A stretch of 64,000 nt of DNA, from the NCBI RefSeq assembly GCF_030295765.1, contig NZ_AP027292.1:2480001-2544000 (forward strand), given 5' to 3'. The DNA comes from Neptuniibacter halophilus (lineage in GTDB: Bacteria > Pseudomonadota > Gammaproteobacteria > Pseudomonadales > Balneatricaceae). Shown one piece after another: positions 44,566 to 52,020 of this stretch. Position 1 is the first letter of the stretch, and every line of letters starts with the position of its first letter. The translations under genes were made by a program, and so were the position numbers. Under the pieces are notes generated by a model. It had not been told where the DNA came from, ran no database searches, and worked only from the letters and a program-made list of their open reading frames with translations.

Positions 44566-45846
44566 ATGGCGGATTATAAGGATTTTTGTCTGATGCTGGT
44601 GGACGATGAGAGTGCTGTCCTCAGCGCCCTGAAGCGTCTGTTACGCAGGCTCGGCTGTCAGGTGATCACCTGCAATTCAGGCCGGGAAGCGCTGGAAACG
44701 CTGCAAGACACCCGGGTCGATCTGCTGATCAGTGATATGCGGATGCCGGATATGGCAGGGGAAGCGCTGCTTGAGCAGGTGGCTGAAACCTATCCTGACA
44801 TCGAAAGGATCGCGATCTCTGGGTACGCTGATGTAAACAGCACGATTGATGCGATCAACCGGGGACGGGTCAGCCGTTTTCTGCTCAAACCTTGGGATGA
44901 TGAGGAGCTGCTGGCACTGGTAGGTAAAACGCTGGATACCTTGTATCTGAAGCAGGAGAACCTGCGTTTGCAGCGGGAGACTGAAGAGAAAAACCTCGCC
45001 CTTAAAGAGCTGAATCAGCAGTTAGAAGCCAAAGTTCAGCAGCGCACTCAGCAACTGACACGGGCGAATAAAAAACTGACTGAAAACTACCGGATGGTGG
45101 TGCGGATGTTCTCCGTCCTGATCGGCAGGCGTCTTGGTATTAAAGCTTCTGCTGAAAATTTGCAGCTCAACCGGATCCTGCTTCAGGTGGCTGCGCGTGC
45201 CGGATTAGAGGGGCAGGAGCTGAAACAGTTGTTCTACGCCTGGCAGCTCCGGCAGATCGGTAAACTGAGCTTTCCTGATGAGTTAATCCGTAAGCCTTAT
45301 CTGCAACTGAGTGTTGAACAGCAGCGGCTGTTCCAGACCCATCCGGTCATGGCGCAGGCCGCCTGTCTTATGGTGCAGCCGCTCTATCCTGCCGGGAAGA
45401 TCATTCTGCAACACAAGGAATATCTGGATGGCAGTGGTTATCCGCGGGGCATAAAAGCACAGGATATTAAGTACCGGGCACAGATTCTTGCGGTTCTGAA
45501 TGACTACGTTGAGCTGATTCGAGGGGTCTATTCCGAACGTCAGCACAGTACGGATGAAGCCCTGAAGTACCTCAGTGAAACGGCTGCGGAGCGCTATAAC
45601 CAGGCTATTGTTGAGATTCTCAGGGAGGTGATCGGGGCCCTTTCCAAAGACGGTGAAGTGCTCAGTGATAAGATTCTGTTCAGTGATCAGTTGCGGCCGG
45701 GGATGGTTCTCAGCCGCGATCTGATCAGTGCTGATGGTATTTTGCTGCTGGGTGCCGAACAGCGTCTCGACGCCACTGCGATTGAACGGGTCCGGGATCT
45801 GGAGTTCAATCTTGAAGAGCAGTTTAAAATTTACGTCAGTCAGTAG
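44566..45846 (+). CDS. Response regulator with degenerate HD-GYP domain
   Basis: The 426-residue protein has a complete receiver domain (Asp57 in LLISDMRMPDMAG; Lys in LLKPWDD), a coiled coil (about 128-172) and a C-terminal HD-GYP-like domain. The HDxGK catalytic motif reads RQIGK (229-233) and the HHE motif reads QHKE (282-285), while the GYP signature DGSGYP (288-293) is kept. The metal-binding HD pair is therefore missing and c-di-GMP hydrolysis is not expected; a protein-interaction role is more likely. It ends the operon. The frame and neighbours show no sign of pseudogene decay. Confidence 0.87.
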   Translation: MADYKDFCLMLVDDESAVLSALKRLLRRLGCQVITCNSGREALETLQDTRVDLLISDMRMPDMAGEALLEQVAETYPDIERIAISGYADVNSTIDAINRGRVSRFLLKPWDDEELLALVGKTLDTLYLKQENLRLQRETEEKNLALKELNQQLEAKVQQRTQQLTRANKKLTENYRMVVRMFSVLIGRRLGIKASAENLQLNRILLQVAARAGLEGQELKQLFYAWQLRQIGKLSFPDELIRKPYLQLSVEQQRLFQTHPVMAQAACLMVQPLYPAGKIILQHKEYLDGSGYPRGIKAQDIKYRAQILAVLNDYVELIRGVYSERQHSTDEALKYLSETAAERYNQAIVEILREVIGALSKDGEVLSDKILFSDQLRPGMVLSRDLISADGILLLGAEQRLDATAIERVRDLEFNLEEQFKIYVSQ

Positions 45847-45863
45847 TCTTATCGCCACCGGGT

Positions 45864-46997
45864 TCAGCGCTGGCGAATTACCAGACTGCCGATTGAGTAG
45901 CCTGCACCAAAGGAGCAGATCACGCCGATATCGCCACTTTGCAGATCATCCCGGTGCAGGTTGAAGGCGATCAGCGAGCCGGCGGATGCGGTGTTGGCGA
46001 ACTGGTCGAGAATGATCGGCGCTTCCTCCTGAGTGGCATCACGACCGAGCAGCTTGCGCCCGATCAACTGATTCATATTGATATTGGCCTGATGCAGCCA
46101 CCAGCGTTTTACTTCGCTATTTTCAAACCCCAGTTGTGCCAGTTGGCTGCTGATATGTTCTGCTGCCATAGGGCAGACCTCTTTAAACACTTTACGCCCT
46201 TGCTGAATAAAGAACTTATCGGCGCCGAAAGGATCACTGTCATCGGTGTAGGAGAGGTAGCCAAAGTTAGAGCGGATGTTGTTGGAGAACAGGGTAACCG
46301 CTTTGGTACTGAGCACCTCATAGGAGGTATCTGAGCGGCAGGTGTCTGCGCGCTCCATCACGGTGGCTACCGATACGTCACCAAAAATAAAGTGACTGTC
46401 GCGGTCGCGCCAGTTGTTTTGTGGCGAAGTCAGCTCCGGATTGATCACCAGCACGGCTTTGGCTGTTCCTGCGCTGAGCATCTCGTAAGCCCGTTGCAGG
46501 GCAAAGGTGGCGGAGGAGCAGGCGACCAGCATGTCGAAGGCGAAACCCTTAATCCCCAGCGCAGCCTGTACCTCAATTGCGATCGCCGGATAGGCACGCT
46601 GGGTGTAGGAGCAGGCGACGATGACTGCATCGATCTCGGCGGCTGGTTTATTGGCGGATTGCAGCGCTTTTTCTGCAGCATTCAGGGCCATTTCGGCCTG
46701 GTGTGACAGTTGTTCGTTGCTGCGGGGTTCTATAAACGGGCGCATCCGCTGTGGGTCGAGTGCGCCCTCTTTGCGGTAAACATAGCGGCTTTTGATCCCC
46801 GAAGCTTTGGTAATAAATTCTGCACTTGAGAGGGGTTTAGCCTGCAGTTCACCCGCCTCGATAGCGGCTGCATTGTCCTGATTGTAACGCTCTGCGTATT
46901 GGTTATAGGCTTGCACCAACTCTTCATTACTGATGCTGTACTCGGGAATCCAGAGACCTGAGCCGCTGATAACGATGGGGTTGGTGTTGTCGGTCAT
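45864..46997 (-). CDS. FabH-like beta-ketoacyl-ACP synthase III
   Basis: The 377-residue thiolase-fold enzyme has the catalytic triad of the KAS III family: Cys160 (LVACSSATF), His in WWLHQAN and Asn in FANTASAG. It is longer than housekeeping FabH (about 317) and has an N-terminal insert (about residues 30-60), as in a second KAS III group found in marine gammaproteobacteria and pseudomonads. It may prime fatty acid synthesis or act on longer acyl-CoA. No other fab genes are near. It is converging with the signalling operon and lies downstream of the diguanylate cyclase gene on the same strand. Confidence 0.88.
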   Translation of the reverse strand: MTDNTNPIVISGSGLWIPEYSISNEELVQAYNQYAERYNQDNAAAIEAGELQAKPLSSAEFITKASGIKSRYVYRKEGALDPQRMRPFIEPRSNEQLSHQAEMALNAAEKALQSANKPAAEIDAVIVACSYTQRAYPAIAIEVQAALGIKGFAFDMLVACSSATFALQRAYEMLSAGTAKAVLVINPELTSPQNNWRDRDSHFIFGDVSVATVMERADTCRSDTSYEVLSTKAVTLFSNNIRSNFGYLSYTDDSDPFGADKFFIQQGRKVFKEVCPMAAEHISSQLAQLGFENSEVKRWWLHQANINMNQLIGRKLLGRDATQEEAPIILDQFANTASAGSLIAFNLHRDDLQSGDIGVICSFGAGYSIGSLVIRQR

Positions 46998-47022
46998 GAA
47001 CTGTTCTCACTAAAAAATGCAT

Positions 47023-47073
47023 ACCCTGCCGTTTACAAAGCACCGTTGAATCGTAAGCGGTGCCGGGCAGGGT
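47023..47073 (-). promoter_or_regulatory. Two-tier hairpin between the diguanylate cyclase and KAS III genes
   Basis: ACCCTGCC (47023-47030) pairs with GGCAGGGT (47066-47073), and inside GCACCG (47040-47045) pairs with CGGTGC (47058-47063). On the minus strand it is followed by ATGCATTTTTTAG. It may end the diguanylate cyclase transcript or fold in the KAS III leader. Confidence 0.5.
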
Positions 47074-47161
47074 GGGTTCGGGGCATAAAAGAGCGTAATT
47101 CTCGCTTTTATTCCGCCCCTTGCCAGTAACATTAAGCTTTACAGCGGGGTAACAGATTTGT

Positions 47162-48178
47162 TCAGGTGCCGGGCATCATCAACCGGACATTATTCCGGTC
47201 AGACTCTTTGGCCTGATAAAGCGCCTGATCCATCCGCGCAAATAGTGTGTCACCGGAGTCCAGCTGGTGATACTGGGTAACCCCGAAACTGCAGGTTACC
47301 TGAACTTTTCCGTCAGTTTTCTGCCGGGCAATCAACTTGCGCAGGCGCTCTGCCATCTCCAGCGCCATATCTGACAGCGTATTGGGCAGGATAATGGCGA
47401 ACTCCTCGCCTCCCCAGCGCGCCAGTACGTCACTGTCGCGGATATGCTCACGCAGCAGGCCGGCGACATTTGCCAGCACTTTGTCACCCATCTTGTGGCC
47501 GTAGCGATCGTTTATCTCTTTGAACAGATCGATATCCGCCAGAATCACACACATCGGCTGAGAGTAGCGTTGAGCACGCTTGATTTCGATATCGATCAAC
47601 TGCTCAAACATACGCCGGTTATAGGCACCGGTAAGGGCATCCCGGCTGGCAATGTATTCGATCTCCTCAACTTTCTCGGCCAGGGTCTGGTTCAGTTGTG
47701 CCAGCTCGGCGGTACGCTCCCGCACAATATGCTCAAGGTTTTCATACTCACCCTGCAGAATCCGGTTTTGTTGTTCGAGGCGTTTCTGGGTGGTTTTCAG
47801 TGCGTGTATATTGGTATGGGCACCGATCATACGTGCCGGTTTGCCGGCTTCGGTCCACTCGACGATCCGGCCGGAGTCTTCGACCCAGAGTGGTTCACCA
47901 TCCAGACATACGCAACGGTACTGAATCCGGTAGAGAGGTTCTCTGCCCTGCAGGTAGTTTTCAAAATGCTCCATCACCCGGGGCAGATCTTCCGGGTGAA
48001 TAACGCTTTCCCAGGTCAACACATCCTTGTTGAAACAATCGACATCGTAACCGAGCATCCGGTACCAGCCCGGGCTACGATCCACGTGGCCGCTGAGAAT
48101 ATTCCAGTCCCAGACGCCATCCGCAATAATGTCGAGGACATACTCCAGAGTTTTCTCCGGATTACTGTGTCTACTCAT
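47162..48178 (-). CDS. PAS-GGDEF diguanylate cyclase
   Basis: The 338-residue soluble protein has an N-terminal PAS domain (about 12-125, PAS-3 type with GVWDWNILSG and WVEDSGRIVEW), a coiled coil, and a full GGDEF domain. The active site is GGEEF (residues 256-260), and an inhibitory I-site RDSD lies five residues upstream, so it should make c-di-GMP and be feedback-inhibited. The frame opens at 48211, but ATG 48178 has AAGGAA 7 nt upstream and is preferred. The PAS ligand is unknown. Confidence 0.92.
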   Translation of the reverse strand: MSRHSNPEKTLEYVLDIIADGVWDWNILSGHVDRSPGWYRMLGYDVDCFNKDVLTWESVIHPEDLPRVMEHFENYLQGREPLYRIQYRCVCLDGEPLWVEDSGRIVEWTEAGKPARMIGAHTNIHALKTTQKRLEQQNRILQGEYENLEHIVRERTAELAQLNQTLAEKVEEIEYIASRDALTGAYNRRMFEQLIDIEIKRAQRYSQPMCVILADIDLFKEINDRYGHKMGDKVLANVAGLLREHIRDSDVLARWGGEEFAIILPNTLSDMALEMAERLRKLIARQKTDGKVQVTCSFGVTQYHQLDSGDTLFARMDQALYQAKESDRNNVRLMMPGT

Positions 48179-48365
48179 AACATTCCTTGTACTGCATAAG
48201 TCAGTGGTCATCTAAACTGCGGTGTGGTTTCAGGTATATTGACCTGTATCTGTCCGGCAGCTTTGAAGGTTCCTTCGCTGAAAGCGTTATTTCATCACCA
48301 GACGGCTGCAGTTTATCCATTCAAAAATAGCATGCTAACAGGCAAATGCTACCGGAGTTTTATTC

Positions 48366-48854
48366 ATGCAGGAGAATGCAGACTGGTTGCGTCGGGCCGA
48401 TGCCACGTTTGCTCAGGCTAAACCAGAGCACTTTACCCGGTTTTGGCATTGCGATGAGTGTGCCGAACATGACCAGACATTATTGCAGTTCGAAGCGGAT
48501 ACGATTGGTCTGGAACAGCTCGGAAATCCGGCCTGGGATCCGATCTGTTTCAGCTCAGTTGAGGGTAAACTGTACTATATGCCGGCGATGATCCGTCTGA
48601 CGCTGGAAACCATGGATGCTGAGTTTTATCTGGATCAGTGGTTGTTTCACCTGACACTGGACGGGCCGGACAACGAGCTCTGCCGGGCCGCGACGGCTGA
48701 GCAGCGGGCGCTGATCTGCGAGCTGCTGGCTTTTATTCTGGAACACTATCCGGATCAGCTTGAGCAGGGCTTTGCGCTGGATGATCTGTTGCGCTGCTAT
48801 GAAATCTGGTCGGCGGAAGCCACACCTCAGATCATGCCTCAAGCACCAAGGTAA
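48366..48854 (+). CDS. Uncharacterised 162-residue protein
   Basis: The protein is soluble and acidic, with an N-terminal HCDECAEHD cluster (two Cys, two His, about residues 28-36) that could bind a metal, a GKLYYMPAMIRLTLE segment, and a Leu/Glu-rich C-terminal helix. It vaguely resembles DUF6714-type proteins, but I cannot confirm this. GGAG precedes ATG 48366. Its last 16 nt overlap the convergent Lrp gene. No operon partner is evident. Confidence 0.7.
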   Translation: MQENADWLRRADATFAQAKPEHFTRFWHCDECAEHDQTLLQFEADTIGLEQLGNPAWDPICFSSVEGKLYYMPAMIRLTLETMDAEFYLDQWLFHLTLDGPDNELCRAATAEQRALICELLAFILEHYPDQLEQGFALDDLLRCYEIWSAEATPQIMPQAPR

Positions 48855-49327
48855 TCCAGTGGCATGGATGTGCTGTCGACTACTTTGCGCATAATAAAGG
48901 CGGATTTTACCCCGGTGACACCGCGGATCCGGGTGATCTTGCCGAGCAGGATGTCGTGGTAGCGGTCCATATCGGGTACCGCGACTTTTAACTGATAGTC
49001 CGCATCATGCCCGGTGATCAGATAACATTCCATCACTTCCGGCAGCGTACTGATCGTACTTTCAAACTCTTCAAACCGTTCCGGGATATGTTTGTCCATG
49101 CTGATGTGCAGAATGGCAAACAGGTTCAGGTCGATGGCCCGCTCGTTCAGTCGCACTACGCGGTCACGAATCACGCCGGACTCTTCCAACTGTCTGACCC
49201 GGCGAGAGCAGGGGGCCGCAGTGAGACCGACCCGATCGGCCAGATCCTGATTAGACAGGTCGCCATTGTTTTGTAATTCGCGCAATATTTTCAGGTCAAA
49301 GCGGTCGATTGAGACAGAAGTTTTCAT
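48839..49327 (-). CDS. Lrp/AsnC family transcriptional regulator
   Basis: The 162-residue protein has the N-terminal winged helix (DRFDLKILRELQNNGDLSNQDLADRVGLT) and the C-terminal RAM ligand-binding domain with ECYLITGHDADYQLKV. Such proteins sense amino acids and regulate amino acid metabolism, often binding their own AT-rich upstream region, which is present here. It is divergent from leuA, making leuA or itself a likely target. Three-end overlap with the 48366 gene is 16 nt. Confidence 0.92.
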   Translation of the reverse strand: MKTSVSIDRFDLKILRELQNNGDLSNQDLADRVGLTAAPCSRRVRQLEESGVIRDRVVRLNERAIDLNLFAILHISMDKHIPERFEEFESTISTLPEVMECYLITGHDADYQLKVAVPDMDRYHDILLGKITRIRGVTGVKSAFIMRKVVDSTSMPLDYLGA

Positions 49328-49528
49328 TATATTTTTCTTTGCGGCAATTTGTTTGTGCTTTTATTTTAATTTGTGAATTATTATTGCGCAAATTTTAAAA
49401 AATAGGTTGTATTCGATCGGTAATTGCGCAGCCTCAGGCGTAAACTTGTTTTCATCGGTTGAGGGGTTGTAAATCACATGCCAATCAGTGTGTGAGGGGG
49501 CAATCATCACAAGTGAGCGTTACCAGCC

Positions 49529-49556
49529 CGAGTTGGTTTATCGAACCAGGTACTCG
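49529..49556 (+). promoter_or_regulatory. First hairpin of the leuA leader
   Basis: CGAGT/ACTCG and TGGTT/AACCA form a 10-bp stem interrupted by a 3-nt bulge, with loop TATCG. It lies 35 nt before the terminator-like hairpin and could be a pause or antiterminator partner. Confidence 0.45.
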
Positions 49557-49590
49557 AAAACTGATGCCAAAAGTGTCTGCTGAAAAATTT

Positions 49591-49641
49591 CCCGCTGCCA
49601 TCGCACACTGAGTGCACCCGGCAGCGGGTTTTGCATTTTAT
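49591..49641 (+). terminator. Attenuator-like intrinsic terminator in the leuA leader
   Basis: CCCGCTGCC (49591-49599) pairs with GGCAGCGGG (49620-49628); GCAC/GTGC pairs inside the loop. The stem is followed by TTTTGCATTTTAT, and the leuA ATG is 48 nt downstream. Since no upstream gene needs terminating on plus, the likely role is attenuation of leuA. Confidence 0.65.
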
Positions 49642-49676
49642 AGAACAATAATTCAATTGATGAATGGATAAGCCTT

Positions 49677-51335
49677 ATGTTTGATCATCGTAAGTACCGC
49701 CGTTTTGAAACGATCCGTCTGACCGACCGTACCTGGCCGGATCAGGAGATTAACCAGGCCCCTGACTGGTGCAGTGTTGATCTACGCGACGGTAACCAGG
49801 CGCTGATCAATCCCATGTCAGTTGAGCAGAAAACCCGTATGTTCAAGTTGCTGCTGAAGATCGGCTTCAAAGAGATTGAGGTAGGTTTTCCGTCGGCATC
49901 TCAGCCGGATTTTGATTTTGTCCGCAAGCTGATCGAAGAAGATTTGATCCCGGCAGACGTCACCATTCAGGTACTGACTCAGGCGCGGGAAGAGCTGATT
50001 TCACGCACATTTGAAGCGCTGGAAGGGGTTAAACGTGCCAATGTGCATGTGTATAACTCTACCTCCGTTGTGCAGCGTGAACAGGTTTTTGCTATGAGCA
50101 AAGACGAAATTAAGGGGATCGCGGTGCAGGGTGCGATCTGGGTGCGTGATTATGCGGCACGTTATCCACACACAGAGTGGGAGTTCCAGTATTCCCCGGA
50201 GAGTTTTACCGGCACCGAGATGGATTACGCGGTTGAAGTCTGTGATGCGGTCATCGCACAGTGGAAGCCGGAATCCGGTCAGGCCGTAGTGATCAACCTG
50301 CCGGCGACCGTTGAGATGTCCAGCCCGAATGTATTTGCCGATCAGATCGAATATTTCTGTCGTCAGTTGCAGCAGCGGGATCAGGTGCGGATCAGCCTGC
50401 ACACCCATAATGACCGTGGTTGCGGTGTTGCCGCGGCTGAACTGGGTGTCATGGCGGGTGCGGATCGTGTTGAAGGTACCCTGATGGGCAATGGTGAACG
50501 TACCGGTAATATGGATATCGTCACCATGGGGATGAACCTCTATTCCCAGGGCGTTGATCCTGAACTGGATTTCTCCGATATCAAAGAGATCATCGAGGTG
50601 GTGGAATACTGCAACGAGTTGCCGGTGCCTGCGCGTCACCCCTGGGCGGGGGAGTTGGTGTATACCGCTTTTTCCGGCAGCCATCAGGATGCCATTCGCA
50701 AGTCGGTCAACTACCATGAGGCCAACAACAAACCTCATTGGGATGTGGCTTACCTGCCGATCGACCCGCGCGATATCAACCGCGAATATGAAGCGGTGGT
50801 GCGGATTAACAGTCAGAGCGGTAAAGGCGGTGTGGCACTGGTTCTGGAGCGTGATTACGGTATCGAACTGCCAAAATGGATGCATGCGCCACTGAGTCGT
50901 ATCGTTCAGACGGCGGCTGAAGAGCAGGGTATCGAGGTTTCACCGCAGACCATTTATCAGCTCTATCAGGAGCACTTTGTTGCGGTGGCTGAAGAGTGGC
51001 AGTTACGCAGTTATGATCTGCATACTGAGGATCATCAGGTCAGCGCCAGCTTCCGTATCGGTGATGCCGGTTTTAAAGGGGAAGGTGCCGGGCTGCTGGA
51101 AGCGCTGTGTGATGCATTGACCCGTCATTATCAGTGCAGTATTGAAGTGACCCAGTTTGATCAGCACGCCTTAGGCGGTGGTACTGAGGCTGAGGCGCTG
51201 GCGGCAATCGCGCTGCAGTTGGATGGCAATATCCAGTACGCCGTGGCCTGCGATGAAGATACCTCTGCTGCTGCGCTGCAGGCGATGCTGAGCGCCTTTG
51301 CCCGTGGCAACCGGGCTGCGGCAGAAGTTGCCTGA
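49677..51335 (+). CDS. leuA: 2-isopropylmalate synthase
   Basis: LeuA condenses acetyl-CoA with 2-oxoisovalerate, the first step of leucine synthesis. The 552-residue protein is of the longer LeuA type, with SVDLRDGNQALINPM, the metal-binding HTHNDRGCG, GTLMGNGERTGN, and a C-terminal regulatory LeuA dimer domain. It is behind an attenuator-like leader and divergent from an Lrp-family gene, both consistent with control by branched-chain amino acids. GGATAAG precedes the ATG. Confidence 0.96.
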   Translation: MFDHRKYRRFETIRLTDRTWPDQEINQAPDWCSVDLRDGNQALINPMSVEQKTRMFKLLLKIGFKEIEVGFPSASQPDFDFVRKLIEEDLIPADVTIQVLTQAREELISRTFEALEGVKRANVHVYNSTSVVQREQVFAMSKDEIKGIAVQGAIWVRDYAARYPHTEWEFQYSPESFTGTEMDYAVEVCDAVIAQWKPESGQAVVINLPATVEMSSPNVFADQIEYFCRQLQQRDQVRISLHTHNDRGCGVAAAELGVMAGADRVEGTLMGNGERTGNMDIVTMGMNLYSQGVDPELDFSDIKEIIEVVEYCNELPVPARHPWAGELVYTAFSGSHQDAIRKSVNYHEANNKPHWDVAYLPIDPRDINREYEAVVRINSQSGKGGVALVLERDYGIELPKWMHAPLSRIVQTAAEEQGIEVSPQTIYQLYQEHFVAVAEEWQLRSYDLHTEDHQVSASFRIGDAGFKGEGAGLLEALCDALTRHYQCSIEVTQFDQHALGGGTEAEALAAIALQLDGNIQYAVACDEDTSAAALQAMLSAFARGNRAAAEVA

Positions 51336-51377
51336 AGCGTATCGGGGCCGGTTAAGCAATCGGCCCTGAGCACCTGC

Positions 51378-51851
51378 TCAGAGCAGCAGGTTGGGCAGAA
51401 TTGAGTGGAACCGGTCGCTGGCGTCGATCAGTGACCGGGCAGTGAGTGCCTCGACCCCATACACCTCTGTTGTTACCCGGTATTTCTCCCGCACCCGCTT
51501 CAGCAGCAGGTCGAAGTCTCCATCGCCGGACAGCAGAATCACCCGATCCACCTCAGCGGCCGTTTCCAGCAGGTCGATGGTGATCCCTACATCCCAATCT
51601 CCTTTAGCCGAGCCATCCTGACGCTGAATGAAAGGTTTCAGTTTTACCTCGAAGCCAATATGCCTCAGTGCGTCCTGAAATTTACGCTGGCCCTCATCAT
51701 CCCGGGCAATGGCGTAAGCATAGGCATGGCTGATCTCACCCTGTTGAGCTACCTGCTGCCAGAAGCGGCGATAGTCGAATGGGCGGCCAAATGCCTGGCG
51801 GGTGGTGTAATAGATATTCTGGACGTCAACAAAGATGGCGATTCTGGACAA
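51378..51851 (-). CDS. NYN domain (LabA/DUF88-like) protein
   Basis: The 157-residue protein is a PIN-like NYN domain with IAIFVDVQNIYY at the start, then KGDWDVGITIDLLETA and ILLSGDGDFDLLLKRVRE, giving the conserved acidic residues of a putative RNase active site. LabA-like NYN proteins are probable ribonucleases. The start is TTG 51851 without a good ribosome binding site, so the N terminus is uncertain, but no later start fits the domain. It converges with leuA. Confidence 0.85.
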   Translation of the reverse strand: MSRIAIFVDVQNIYYTTRQAFGRPFDYRRFWQQVAQQGEISHAYAYAIARDDEGQRKFQDALRHIGFEVKLKPFIQRQDGSAKGDWDVGITIDLLETAAEVDRVILLSGDGDFDLLLKRVREKYRVTTEVYGVEALTARSLIDASDRFHSILPNLLL

Positions 51852-52020
51852 GGGAGTACGGCTATTTAGTGACTGAGGCCAATAACTATATCAGAAACCG
51901 TGTTCTGCCGGGCATTTAGTCGGCATAGTGCTGGAAAAAAGTGGGGCGGTGCACTATCGTTGCAAGAACCGGTAAAAACCTTTTGCCGGTGCTTACTGAT
52001 TGATTATACGGAGCTTTTTA

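Larger units (their letters stand above)
49328..49676. other. Divergent region between the Lrp gene and leuA, with a leuA leader
   Basis: The first 80 nt or so are very AT-rich (TTTTATTTTAATTTG type), suitable for Lrp binding. The rest contains two predicted hairpins and a possible 32-codon frame (49513-49611, GTG start) that ends inside the second hairpin loop. No Leu-rich leader peptide was found. Confidence 0.6.

Noticed and set aside
49513..49611. Classical leucine leader peptide gene for leuA
   Set aside because: The 32-codon frame has only one Leu codon and a distant ribosome binding site, so it does not fit codon-dependent leucine attenuation; it is kept only as part of the leader observation.
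50001..50885. Open frame of about 294 codons on minus inside leuA
   Set aside because: leuA is certain and covers the whole region; the antisense product is His/Arg-rich with no recognised fold.
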